DNA of 52,622 nt from Brasilonema bromeliae SPC951 (GTDB taxonomy: Bacteria > Cyanobacteriota > Cyanobacteriia > Cyanobacteriales > Nostocaceae): contig NZ_QMEB01000008.1 in assembly GCF_012912135.1 (NCBI RefSeq), positions 1-52,622 of the forward strand, given 5' to 3'. Positions within the stretch are counted from its first letter, which is position 1; every line of letters starts with the position of its first letter. A model generated the notes under the pieces. It made no database searches. It saw only the letters and a program-made list of their open reading frames with translations, and had not been told where the DNA came from. Position numbers and translations under genes: made by a program. Shown piece after piece: positions 8,601-16,532 of this stretch.

Positions 8601-9646
8601 TCAACGGTGCTGCTACCCTGAAATTAGCGTCTAACAATATTTTCCAGTTGGAAGGTGTTTCTGATGGCAACAAACCAAAACTTGAAGTCACTCTCAACAA
8701 AGCCAGTGCTAAGCAGGTGAATGAACTGGGAGTGTTTGTGGTTGACGATGACCAAGGAAGAATTAATGGTATTGCTCCTGGTACAGAAAATTATGCCCAA
8801 GCTGCACTTTCAAGAGCTAACACCATTTTCTCAGTGATTACCGATAATCCCAAGGGGTTTAATACTGACTTAACACGTCTACTTGAATTTAATTCAGGGG
8901 CACGCCTGCAATTCTTCTTAGTCAACAATAGTAGTATTGACGCTGTGCAAGCTGGTTCAACCTCTACCAAAGACCTCATCTTTTCCAACCCCTCAACGCA
9001 AAAAGTGACAGACTTAGGGAATGGCGAGTTTACATTGGCTTTGAATGATGCATCAAATAGCAACACTTCTGACTTCCGAAATCTGGTAGTGAACATTAAA
9101 GCAACAAATCAATCGTTACCTCTGGGTGCTGGTCTTCAGGGAAATCCTTTTGGAGAACTAATTGATTTGCGCTACGGTTCAACTCAGGTCAAAGCAGACT
9201 TTGTCTTAAACAGAAAAGCAACCTTTGACAATTTCGTTGGCTTTTATCAAGTGGCTGATACCAATGGTGGTATTGATATTGATGGCAACGGGACGGTAGA
9301 CTTGCGTCCTGGTGATGCAGGTTATACTCAAGCTGCGGTGCAGCGACGTGTTCCAGGAATTGACTTAACAGTGGGGAACCAAAGTACTGCTACATTCACA
9401 AGCAATCTTAGCCCTGGTTCAATCTTGGCACCATTCATTATTGCTAATGGCAGACCAGATGCAATTTTAGATGGTAATCCAAATAACGACCCCGCAGTGT
9501 ATTTTTCCTTCTTAGGAGCTAACTCAGATAAGGTTGACCATATTCGCTTGTTGGGGAATAACACCTTTGGCTTTGAAGATTTATCAGGTGGAGGTGATAA
9601 GGATTACAACGATATGACTGTCAGAGTGAATTTGGGTATTGCTTAA
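5675..9646 (+). CDS. Large DUF4347 - repeat - DUF4114 surface/secreted protein
   Basis: 1323 residues. The N-terminal DUF4347 domain (about 5-165) shows VSHGSSGTLTLG and LLLYGCSVAAGDAGVEF. Then come five modules of about 150 residues (from about residue 176), each containing GIAITNADTTNG, FYS..NG..W, ARLLAADG.TR.YFQP and ALTFRAWDQTTGTNG. A linker of six VTNP units follows (about 951-975), and the C-terminus holds a DUF4114-type domain (GFEDLSGGGDKDYNDMTV). There is no ordinary signal peptide, as is usual for cyanobacterial DUF4347 proteins, which are thought to leave through type I secretion. Acidic, Asn/Asp/Thr-rich modules suggest a Ca2+-stabilised adhesin, but no function is proven. The gene stands alone. 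Confidence 0.85.
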   Translation: MKITGIIFIDPSVNNYEILLNLVVANIKAIVLDPEQDGVTQITQVLSQHRGVENVHIVSHGSSGTLTLGNSELSLNTLELYADQLKNWFSPDSHLRFSPVPSLLLYGCSVAAGDAGVEFITKLHQLTKANVAASANLTGNAILGGDWNLEVNIGNVSNQPLALSAEVMAAYPSVLNNAPILNDTDVILNAVNENAGAPIGAVGTPIFSLVTLGGNVIDEDRDALTGIAITNTDTTNGNWFYTINNGSNWAALGSVSDNNARLLAADAITRVYLQPNPNISSPSPIVNALTFRAWDQTTGTNGSTADTSANGDTTAFSTATDTAAITVNAVNDAPTLNNTNITLTAINEDAGTPTGAVGTLISSLVTGDNVIDPDSNALRGIAITNADTTNGNFFYSADDGNNWAPLELVSNTNARLLAADGITRIYFQPKANFNGTINNALTFRAWDQTTGTNTGIANTTISGGTTAFSSTTGAAGITINSVNDAPTLSEANITLTAINQNVGAPIGAVGTLVSSLVRLGDNVIDPDSNALTGIAITNANTTNGNWFYSTNNGSSWIPVGILSDTNARLLAANASTRLYFQPNGNFNGSIDNVLTFRAWDQTSGTNGSTADTSVNGAATAFSTGVNTSTITINAVNNAPILLDTNLFLSTVEDAGAPTGPVGTLVSSLVSLGVNVTDSDNNITTGNASTGNALTGIAITNANTTNGSWFYSTDDGSSWAALGSVSDTNARLLAANGTTRLYFQPTANFNGSINNALTFRAWDQTSGTNGSTANTTLNGGTTAFSIATDAVAITVDAVNDAPILRDTNVTLTAIDKNAGAPIGAVGTLVSSLVSVGVNGNVTDPDSNPLTGIAIANADTTNGTFFYSTDNGNNWAPLGSVSNTNARLLTADANTRIYFQPNANFNGIISDALTFRAWDQTTGTNGSTADTTVNGGATAFSSATDTAAITIGTVTNPVTNPVTNPVTNPVTNPVTNPVNGAATLKLASNNIFQLEGVSDGNKPKLEVTLNKASAKQVNELGVFVVDDDQGRINGIAPGTENYAQAALSRANTIFSVITDNPKGFNTDLTRLLEFNSGARLQFFLVNNSSIDAVQAGSTSTKDLIFSNPSTQKVTDLGNGEFTLALNDASNSNTSDFRNLVVNIKATNQSLPLGAGLQGNPFGELIDLRYGSTQVKADFVLNRKATFDNFVGFYQVADTNGGIDIDGNGTVDLRPGDAGYTQAAVQRRVPGIDLTVGNQSTATFTSNLSPGSILAPFIIANGRPDAILDGNPNNDPAVYFSFLGANSDKVDHIRLLGNNTFGFEDLSGGGDKDYNDMTVRVNLGIA
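8528..8599 (+). repeat. Six tandem 12-bp units coding VTNP
   Basis: GTCACCAATCCC-type units in a row, in frame within the large surface-protein gene, joining the module array to the C-terminal domain. Such arrays change length easily by slippage. Confidence 0.9.
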
Positions 9647-9939
9647 CCCACTCACAAAGAGTGTGTTTCTTATAGCAGGGAACAGGGAACAGGGAACAGG
9701 GAACAGGGAACAGGGAACTCTTAACGCTTAACTCTTAACAGCCGTGTGAAAGTCTGGTGGTGTCCGTATTTTCTCATTAGTTCATGTCTTAATCTACCTG
9801 GCAACTGCTATAACTCTCAAGAAATACACTCTTTGTGAGGGAGTCAGACAGCTAAAAGCCGTGGGACGGACAGATACCTACGGCATTTTACGGGAATGAG
9901 CGCAAAGCGCGCGAAGCAAGTGCTGTGGGAGGAGTGAAT
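9647..9939. repeat. Spacer with CAGGGAA heptamer array (9676-9718)
   Basis: Six near-perfect CAGGGAA units follow the surface-protein gene. The rest of the spacer between the two convergent genes shows no gene. A GAGTGTGTTTCTTATAG...CTATAACTCTCAAGAAATACACTC inverted arrangement (about 9658-9833) encloses the array. Confidence 0.7.
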
Positions 9940-11031
9940 TCATTTCGGAAAAGATGTGCGAGAGTGACGACGCAAAATCACCCAACTCACAACAGGAGTC
10001 CCTATCAAAGCGGTAACAGAATTCAAAGGTAACACCATCTGACTTCCCGGTAGCTGCGATATCAAATCTGCAACTAACGCCAGAATTGCACCCATGAAAG
10101 TCACAGCAGGGACTAACACCCGATGCTCACAAGTATTGAACAGACTGCGACAAAGGTGAGGAACTGCTACACCTAAAAAGGCGATCGGTCCGCAAAAGGC
10201 GGTAACCGCACCTGCTAAGATGGAAGAGGTGATAAGAATCCAAAATCTGACTTCTTCTACACCTAAACCGAGACTGCGAGCGTAAGCTTCACCCAGAAGG
10301 AGTGCATTCAAAGGTTTGGATAGCATGAGCGAAATTAACAACGCTATCAGTACCACAGGCGCTAAAACTAGCATTTGTTGCCAGGTGACACCACCAAAAC
10401 TGCCAAAAGTCCACAGCAAGTATGATTGGATTTGCTGACTTTCACTCAAATGCAGCAAGATACTTACAATAGCACTCGTTGCATAGCCAAACAACAATCC
10501 TAAAATCAATAGCGTCATCGTGTCTTCGACGCGCTGAGAAACAAGTAACACTAACCCCAACACTGCTGCAGCACCCAGACTCGCCGCCACAACTAAACCA
10601 AAATCGCCAATCACTCCTAAATCTTTGAACAAGGTACCCGCACCGGTGACACTTGTTGTTAACACCACCAACGCGACTCCTAAAGAAGCACCTGAACTAA
10701 TTCCTAATACAAAAGGTCCGGCTAAAGGGTTTCTAAAAAGTGTTTGCATTTGCAACCCACTCACGCCTAAAGCAGCACCCGCAAGGGTTGCGGTTAAGGC
10801 TTTGGGTAAGCGAAATTTCAGAATAATATTAGTCCAAGTTGCTTTTTCTGGTTCTCCGTTTAGTAGGATTGTAATGACTTGGGTTAGGGGTATGTGGACG
10901 GAACCAAGGGCTAAGTCGAGTAAGAAGGTGAGAATTAATGTTATGAGTAGTGCGGGGAAGAAGAGTTTTTGAAAACTTGAATGTTGAAAATTTCGTAAAA
11001 TTGGTTTGAGTTTGTGTTTGAGGGATGACAT
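9940..11031 (-). CDS. btuC: FecCD/BtuC-family ABC transporter permease, probably for cobalamin
   Basis: 363 residues from the chosen ATG (11029-11031, MSSLKHKLKP). It is a FecCD-family integral membrane permease with about ten hydrophobic helices and the family signatures LPKALTATLAGAALGVSG, NPLAGPFVLGISSGASLG and CGPIAFLGVAVPHLCR. A longer in-frame start (TTG at 11103) lies inside a dispersed repeat and is unlikely. It is the last gene of the riboswitch-led operon, after the binding protein. The riboswitch upstream favours a cobalamin or other corrinoid substrate over iron-siderophore. No ATPase subunit (BtuD) gene is in this window, so it must be supplied from elsewhere. Confidence 0.8.
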   Translation of the reverse strand: MSSLKHKLKPILRNFQHSSFQKLFFPALLITLILTFLLDLALGSVHIPLTQVITILLNGEPEKATWTNIILKFRLPKALTATLAGAALGVSGLQMQTLFRNPLAGPFVLGISSGASLGVALVVLTTSVTGAGTLFKDLGVIGDFGLVVAASLGAAAVLGLVLLVSQRVEDTMTLLILGLLFGYATSAIVSILLHLSESQQIQSYLLWTFGSFGGVTWQQMLVLAPVVLIALLISLMLSKPLNALLLGEAYARSLGLGVEEVRFWILITSSILAGAVTAFCGPIAFLGVAVPHLCRSLFNTCEHRVLVPAVTFMGAILALVADLISQLPGSQMVLPLNSVTALIGTPVVSWVILRRHSRTSFPK

Positions 11032-11049
11032 TGAAAAAACGAACCGCAA

Positions 11050-11109
11050 AGACGAGCCAGTGCGTTGCGGGGGTTCCCCCCGTTGTAGCACCTGGCGTGC
11101 CAAGGACGC
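11050..11109. repeat. Dispersed 60-bp GC-rich repeat, copy 1
   Basis: It runs from AGACGAGCCAGTGCGTTGCG to TGGCGTGCCAAGGACGC and is almost identical (one difference seen) to 35813-35872. Weaker relatives lie at 13466-13513, 41463-41513 and, inverted, 44567-44609. It contains a GGGGG..CCCCC hairpin. Confidence 0.85.
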
Positions 11110-11181
11110 AAAGAAAGGAAAGAAGAGGAAAGAAGAGGAAAGAAGAAAAAAGAAAAGAAAAGAAAAAAGAGATTTGGGAGA

Positions 11182-12399
11182 TTAGCTGAGTTTTTGATAG
11201 TAAATTAATTGGTGGTTTGGTAAGATTTCTGGATGGAAAATCTTAATTAAGTCGGATAAGATGACATCAGGGTTACTAATTCCACCTTCCCAGTAATCGT
11301 TGCCACCAGTCTGATTGATACGGGCATTATTATTATAAACGTTTCCTTTTTGAACTGCTTGAAAATCAGCGTAGCGATTGTCTTCAGCCTGTAAATCTTT
11401 TAAAGTTTTCCAATATTGACTGGAATTTAGCCAGTAGTCAGCGTTGGCAGCACGTTCTAAAATAGTTTCAAATGATAGGGGAAGAGTGCCAGATGATTTC
11501 TTGTTATTCCAGAGATAGTTACTTCCGGCGTCAGCCAAAAATTTTGCGACATAACTGTTACCTCCTGGCATATACCAGATACCTTTAAAGTTGAATCCCA
11601 CAAACACAGTCGGACGATTTTTCACAGATTGTGCTTTGGCGGCTATAGCTTGATATTTTTTGACAGTTTCATCAAAGATTTTTTGGGCAACTTTCTCTTG
11701 ATTAAAAAACAAAGCCGTAAACTTGAGCCATTCACTTCTTCCTAAGGGGGAAGTTTCCATATATTCGGCATTTATCGCCACTTTTAAACCTGCTTCTTGA
11801 ATTTTAGGATAATTATCTGTTTGTTTGTCTCCTGTACCGTAAGTCATCACTAAGTTAGGATTAATTTCTAGTAATTGCTCAACATTGAGACTAGCATTAT
11901 TTCCCACTTTTGTGATTTTGCCTTGTTTCATTTTTTCTACGACTTCTGGTGTATTGACTTGTTTGCTATCACTCACACCAATAAGTTTATCTACAACTCC
12001 TAACTTTGCTAAATGTGGTAAATGAGTCGTAGAAAGAGAGACAACCGTATTTATAGGTACTGTAATGACTTGGCTTTGATTAAACCCTGTTGGTACAGGC
12101 GTCCCGCATTGCACTAAAATATATTGAAAACTGACTTGTGCATCACGCCAGGGATTTTTTACCGTCACAACCTTGTAGTTTTTATAATATTCCACCTCAA
12201 AACCCGTGGCGTAATTGACGGTTACTTTTTCCGGGAAGTAGTCGGTGTTTGGATTGTAAGTTTGAGCGCATTCTTTGATGTGTGTTGGTAAAGTGGGAGG
12301 AGTTGTGGTACTGTGACAAGCGATCGCCAAAACAGCAACCAACAGAAACTGACAGAAAAAAGCGAACAATTTAGCTTTGTGAAGTATTGTAATTCTCAT
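11182..12399 (-). CDS. btuF: Lipoprotein substrate-binding protein of the corrinoid-type ABC transporter
   Basis: 405 residues from ATG 12397-12399; the longer GTG start adds 11 residues ahead of a normal signal peptide. The N-terminus MRITILHKAKLFAFF, a hydrophobic stretch and the lipobox LAIAC make it a lipoprotein. The body has the cluster-C periplasmic binding fold of the BtuF/FecB/FhuD group (THLPHLAKLGVVDKLIGV, EQLLEINPNLVMTYG, then a conserved YMETSPLGRSEWLKF). It lies between the 2Fe-2S protein and the permease in the operon. Substrate is inferred from the riboswitch; the fold alone would equally allow ferric siderophores, so the symbol is tentative. Confidence 0.78.
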   Translation of the reverse strand: MRITILHKAKLFAFFCQFLLVAVLAIACHSTTTPPTLPTHIKECAQTYNPNTDYFPEKVTVNYATGFEVEYYKNYKVVTVKNPWRDAQVSFQYILVQCGTPVPTGFNQSQVITVPINTVVSLSTTHLPHLAKLGVVDKLIGVSDSKQVNTPEVVEKMKQGKITKVGNNASLNVEQLLEINPNLVMTYGTGDKQTDNYPKIQEAGLKVAINAEYMETSPLGRSEWLKFTALFFNQEKVAQKIFDETVKKYQAIAAKAQSVKNRPTVFVGFNFKGIWYMPGGNSYVAKFLADAGSNYLWNNKKSSGTLPLSFETILERAANADYWLNSSQYWKTLKDLQAEDNRYADFQAVQKGNVYNNNARINQTGGNDYWEGGISNPDVILSDLIKIFHPEILPNHQLIYYQKLS

Positions 12400-12472
12400 C
12401 GGAAAGTTTTCCAGAAATAACCACAAAGACACACTAATAACTTATCCGCGTCCAAAGCTTGTGCATCTGCGG

Positions 12473-13354
12473 TTACTTTTTTTCAACCGACTCTGGGGGA
12501 TAGCAATGCGCAGTCACTTTCTTACCTTCAACCAGATGTTCATTGACAATAGTTTCAACCACCTCTGGTTTGACGCGAGTATACCAAGTGCTATCCTCTG
12601 AATAAAACACAACTGGACCAAGTTTGCAAACTTCTAAACAGCCAGAAGTTCTGACTTCCACATCCAAACCAGCTTTTTCAACTGCTACTTTTAGTGCATC
12701 CAAAGTAGGTTCCCAATTTTGGGAAGGGAGACAACGAGTAGACGTGCAAACAGATATATAAGCATGTTTGAGGGGATTTTTATCAAACGGTATCGGCTTT
12801 TTACCCAACACATAAATATCCCGTAGTTCATGGTAAAGCTCTAATTTTGCTAAGTTCGGCTTACCTTCCGGTAATAAGTTTTCTCCCTCGACATAGGGAT
12901 TAGGCAAGAAGATAGTCATCAAATTTTCGCTTGCACCATTCCAGAAATCAATTCCCCAACTTCTGGGGATTCCTTCTGCATTAAATCGTCGATAAAAAGC
13001 AGCACGATTTACTTGACGTTGTTTCCTTAATTCTAATGGTGTTTTACAATGGGGACCACCTAAATTTGCTTCAATACATAAGTGAAAATGCCAACTTTCT
13101 GTGACTACGGTAAGGTAACCATCATAAAGAATACAAATTTTGGGTGCTGCAGGAAATTCTAGTTCCAACACACCACCTTGTACAATGTGTCCTACTCCTA
13201 CTTGATGCCAATTCTGCTGAAATAAGGTGTAAAGTAATGATGATAAAACGTCACAACTGCAATCGAAATATTCAGATTCGATGTATCCTCCTGTTAGGGA
13301 AGGTTCTTTGATGACATGGTTTAATGGTGTTACCCAAGGATGAAATTGATTCAT
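12473..13354 (-). CDS. Two-part protein with C-terminal thioredoxin-like [2Fe-2S] ferredoxin domain
   Basis: 293 residues. The first about 190 residues are an uncharacterised cyanobacterial domain (WHFHLCIEANLGGPHCKTP). The last about 90 form a thioredoxin-like [2Fe-2S] ferredoxin, with ligand candidates in CTSTRC and SGCLEVCKLGP, like the NuoE-type fold. It follows the TonB receptor in the operon. Related proteins recur next to TonB receptors and BtuF/BtuC-like genes in cyanobacteria (from memory). A reductive step on the imported corrinoid or metal complex is an attractive but unproven role. The spacer to the binding-protein gene is about 70 bases, consistent with co-transcription. Confidence 0.75.
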   Translation of the reverse strand: MNQFHPWVTPLNHVIKEPSLTGGYIESEYFDCSCDVLSSLLYTLFQQNWHQVGVGHIVQGGVLELEFPAAPKICILYDGYLTVVTESWHFHLCIEANLGGPHCKTPLELRKQRQVNRAAFYRRFNAEGIPRSWGIDFWNGASENLMTIFLPNPYVEGENLLPEGKPNLAKLELYHELRDIYVLGKKPIPFDKNPLKHAYISVCTSTRCLPSQNWEPTLDALKVAVEKAGLDVEVRTSGCLEVCKLGPVVFYSEDSTWYTRVKPEVVETIVNEHLVEGKKVTAHCYPPESVEKK

Positions 13355-13559
13355 AGTACTTTTGGATTGTGAGTTGTTGATTGGTGATTGTTGATGGTTA
13401 TAGCAATCCTATCTGATTTGTGAAAAAGAGTTTTATTGAACCGCAGAGGCGCAGAGGACACAGAGGAGCCAGCGCGAATGACGGCTTTCCCGACAGAGGC
13501 GACTGGCGTGAGGAGAAAAGAGAGGAAGAATTAATTCCTAAATAGTATTTTAGTAGTAT
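13355..13559. other. Intra-operon spacer with dispersed repeats
   Basis: It holds a copy of the element end TATAGCAATCCTAT...GATTTGTG (13394-13421, see the MITE at 30515) and a degenerate relative of the 60-bp dispersed repeat (13466-13513). No gene is seen. Confidence 0.6.
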
Positions 13560-15638
13560 TTAAAATGTGGCATTTAAACCTACTTGAAAAACTCTCCCTG
13601 CATCAGGATAACCAGGAAATAACTGATATCTCTGATTCAAGATATTATCTACACTACCAGTCAGTACTAAGTTATCGCTCAGAGGAATTCGCGTTTTGAA
13701 ATCAAAAGTCGTATACCCGGACAAAGATTCTGTGTTGGTATTGTTGGTAGGATATGAACCAAGGGAGTGCATGAGTATTCCCGCATAGAAGCCTTGAGGT
13801 GTTTCATAAGAAATTCCCAAATTTAAACTATCTGCACCTGCAAATCTTAATTCTTTGTCTTTTTCGCCAGAGTTGACGCTCTCTTTAATGCGTGGGTCAT
13901 TGAGTGTATAATTGGCAAAGGCATAGACATTTTTCGCCAGTTGTACATTCAATGCAGCTTCAATTCCTCTGGTGCGCACTAAGCCAATATTTTCATATGT
14001 GGCGACAGGAACAGCAAAGTTATAGGCAATTAAATCTGATATGGTATTGCTGAAAAAGGTTAAGCGCAACAAACCAAAATCCCACAGCTTTTGGTCAATT
14101 CCTATATCATAACTATCACCATTTTCTGGTTTCAAATTCGGGTTACCAACGAAGGTAGAACCTCTAGCATATAAATTGAAAAGAGTCGGTGCGCGGAAAT
14201 TCCTGATATAGTTAGCTCTGAAGTTAGTGGAGTCAGAAATTGCCCAGCGTGCGCCTACACTAGGTGATGTAAAAGAGCCATCTGTTAAAGAGCTAAAATC
14301 TTGGCGTAAGCCTAAATTGACACTTAAGCTAGGAGTAAAGTTGATTTCATATCTGGCAAAAAGCGCTCCTTGAGAGATGCTATCGTCGTAGCTGAGAGTT
14401 TGTTGCTCGGTGGAATAGTTGAAGGTGCTGTTACGTACTGAAGTGTTGCGGTAATCAAAACCGTAGACTAGGGTTTGATTTTTAGCAAATTTCCAGCTAT
14501 GTTGTGTTTGAATTCCGTAAGAGGTTTGCTCGTTATCAAATCGTCGCTGAGATGAAAGTGTCCCACTACGATTCTCAAAACGAGTGTTGAGAAAATCGCT
14601 ATAAACTCTCGCTGTTAAAAGAGAGTCATCTGCACCTCCTAGTTTTGAGTTCCAGGTTAAGTCGGTGAGAACTTGATCTGTGTATTTGCGATTGTTGTCA
14701 GTCAAGGAGTTAAAATAGCCTTGTCCAAACTGGGGTTCAGGAATAGGGACTCCTCCTGGAACTCCTTGGTTTTTGCTTAAGTATAGGCTTGAGACAGTAA
14801 GAGTATTGCGTTTTCCTAAATTCGCCTCTAACTTCACATTAAAGTTGTTGTAGAGAGTGTCATTGTTTTTTCTAGTTCCTTCAAAGTTGGCTTCTGGGAT
14901 GGAAAAAGGATAATTGTTATCTGCTTCGGTGCGGTTATATCCCACAACCCAAGAAATATTTTCTATTTTCCCGCTATTGGTGATAGTCTGTTGATTGAGT
15001 CCATATGCACCTAGAGTGACTCCCGCTTGTGTTGTCACTTTCTCTGTCGGACGACGAGTGATAATGTTAATCACTCCACCAATCGCATCGGAACCGTATA
15101 GGGTGGAACCTCCTCCTGGTAAAACTTCTACTCGTTCAATGTTGTTGGTGGTGATTTCTGAAAGGTCAAAACCACCACTTCCAAGATTATTAATTGGTCT
15201 TCCATCAAGCAAAATCAATACTTGTTCGGAGTTGGAACCCCGGATAAATTGACCGCTTAATGCGTTCACTTCTGTTCCAACTGTTCCATCAGGTAAGATT
15301 CCGGGGAGAAATCGTAGCGCTTCTCTGACGGTTCGCACTCCCTGCGCTTCCATTTCTTCGCCTGTAATGACGTAGACTGGACGGGTAGAATCTTTCACTG
15401 TCCCCTCTCGACGAAATGGAGAGAATACAGGCTGATTCAACACTTTACCTGTGACTGTAATTTCAATAGGGGGTTCTTGTTCATCTGTTGGCGTATTTGT
15501 GCTTTGGGCGATTTTTTCTGATTGTGGAATTTCTCCAGCACACACAGCATAGTTCCACAATATCAAAGTCGTCATTGCACTCACACTAGATACAACGACT
15601 TTCACCGCCCAACGGCAATTAAAAAGAATATTTAGCAT
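13560..15638 (-). CDS. btuB: TonB-dependent outer-membrane receptor, BtuB-like
   Basis: 692 residues. A signal peptide (AVKVVVSSVSAMTTLILW, cleavage near AVCAGE) is followed by a plug domain (TRPVYVITGEEMEAQGVRTV, LILLDGRPIN, NIERVEVLPGGGSTLYGSDA, GGVINIIT). A 22-strand-type beta barrel ends in the aromatic GRVFQVGLNATF that the BAM machinery recognises. The ATG has a good ribosome binding site (GAGGT, 5-base spacer). Directly upstream, on the same strand, is a cobalamin riboswitch, so the likely cargo is cobalamin or another corrinoid and expression should fall when the cofactor is plentiful. Sequence alone does not exclude other TonB cargos. Confidence 0.85.
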   Translation of the reverse strand: MLNILFNCRWAVKVVVSSVSAMTTLILWNYAVCAGEIPQSEKIAQSTNTPTDEQEPPIEITVTGKVLNQPVFSPFRREGTVKDSTRPVYVITGEEMEAQGVRTVREALRFLPGILPDGTVGTEVNALSGQFIRGSNSEQVLILLDGRPINNLGSGGFDLSEITTNNIERVEVLPGGGSTLYGSDAIGGVINIITRRPTEKVTTQAGVTLGAYGLNQQTITNSGKIENISWVVGYNRTEADNNYPFSIPEANFEGTRKNNDTLYNNFNVKLEANLGKRNTLTVSSLYLSKNQGVPGGVPIPEPQFGQGYFNSLTDNNRKYTDQVLTDLTWNSKLGGADDSLLTARVYSDFLNTRFENRSGTLSSQRRFDNEQTSYGIQTQHSWKFAKNQTLVYGFDYRNTSVRNSTFNYSTEQQTLSYDDSISQGALFARYEINFTPSLSVNLGLRQDFSSLTDGSFTSPSVGARWAISDSTNFRANYIRNFRAPTLFNLYARGSTFVGNPNLKPENGDSYDIGIDQKLWDFGLLRLTFFSNTISDLIAYNFAVPVATYENIGLVRTRGIEAALNVQLAKNVYAFANYTLNDPRIKESVNSGEKDKELRFAGADSLNLGISYETPQGFYAGILMHSLGSYPTNNTNTESLSGYTTFDFKTRIPLSDNLVLTGSVDNILNQRYQLFPGYPDAGRVFQVGLNATF

Positions 15639-15654
15639 CTGTACCTCGCAGACG

Positions 15655-15795
15655 ATTTTATGTTTTTTACCTCAGGCGGGCATTCTGACTTAGAGACAAA
15701 ATTTTGAGTCTCATCACAGCTGCGGGACAGTGTCGGATTTTCACCGTTCGCCTACGGCGTGGCGCAGGCATACTTTCCCCGTTACCTCTGATGGC
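15655..15795 (-). promoter_or_regulatory. Cobalamin (AdoCbl-type) riboswitch upstream of the TonB receptor
   Basis: On the minus strand the order is GGTAACGGGGAAAGT, a loop, GGTGAAAATCCGACACTG, TCCCGCAGCTGTGA, a hairpin (GAGACTCAAAATTTTGTCTC), then AAGTCAGAATGCCCGCC. These are the conserved core boxes of the cobalamin riboswitch in the right order. The receptor ATG follows within about 20 bases. The first loop carries a copy of the dispersed mini-repeat GCCTGCGCCACGCCGTAGGC, which forms its own hairpin. Confidence 0.88.
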
Positions 15796-16368
15796 TGAAC
15801 CCCATCAGAACCCAGGATTTGCTGTAATTTACCATGCTCAATTTCTCAATGCAAATAAGAATTATTACATTTAGCTTTGTTGTGATGTTGCAAATAGAGC
15901 GATCGCCATTTTTGGAAATGTTAACGCTCCCGTTGATTGTTTCCAACGTATAGTCTTTAGGATTTCCAGCCAGATAAACCGCGTCTTCACTGGTGGGGTC
16001 AAAATAGCGAATCAGCGCGTAATCTTGATCGCCATTACCCAAGTAGAAATCTTTTGGATTTTCTTTGGCGTTGTCGCCAAGGTAAAAAACATTCCGTCCA
16101 GGTGAACCAGTTAAAATGTCGATTTCGCCAACTCCCAAGGATTCTGTTTCTGCATTTATCAGTCGCGAACCCACTTCGGCGGTGTTCACCTTCACCCCAA
16201 TCACAGAAGATTTTTGTCCGGAAGCTTGAACCGTGTCGTTCCCATTCGTACCATTCAAGATGACACCGTTGCGTTCCACAAATTGTCCAACTTGGACAAA
16301 TTCATCGTATCCTGAAGCGTACTTTCCTTCTGCAACAGCTTTTGCAACTTCCGGATTAAGACCTCACC
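15782..16368 (-). pseudogene. C-terminal fragment of an RTX/calcium-binding-type protein
   Basis: The frame reads NPEVAKAVAEGKYASGYDEF, VQVGQFVERNGVILNGTNGN and then GDNAKENPKDFYLGNGDQDY, the usual tail of large cyanobacterial Ca2+-binding RTX-like proteins. It has no start: at about 16368 it is cut by a GC-rich repeat (CCCCGCCCTAACGGG..., to 16425) that brings an in-frame stop. Its last codons lie inside the cobalamin riboswitch, so the native C-terminus has probably also been changed. A GTG start at 16279 would give 165 residues, but nothing suggests it is used. Confidence 0.7.
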
Positions 16369-16532
16369 CCGCCCTAACGGGCACCCCTCTGGTGAATTCG
16401 CGGAGAGGGGACAGGGGTGACTTGTGACTTCCCTCAGAAATTTTTCTTAATACATAGCAGCATTGCTGCCTTTTTTTGGTAAGTCTATCAATATCATCTG
16501 TGGTTCAATTTTTAATTTCTGCATCATAATTC

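Noticed and set aside
6148-9564. Several long antisense frames inside the large DUF4347 gene (for example 6487-6849, 7408-7788, 7894-8259, 8359-8700)
   Set aside because: They repeat with the same period as the modules on the coding strand, are rich in Val/Ala/Pro from reverse reading of Asn/Thr codons, and resemble no family. They are shadows.
15782-16279. The 165-codon frame as a complete gene
   Set aside because: The family likeness continues upstream of the GTG without a start and is cut by a repeat; the end runs into the riboswitch. It is a fragment.
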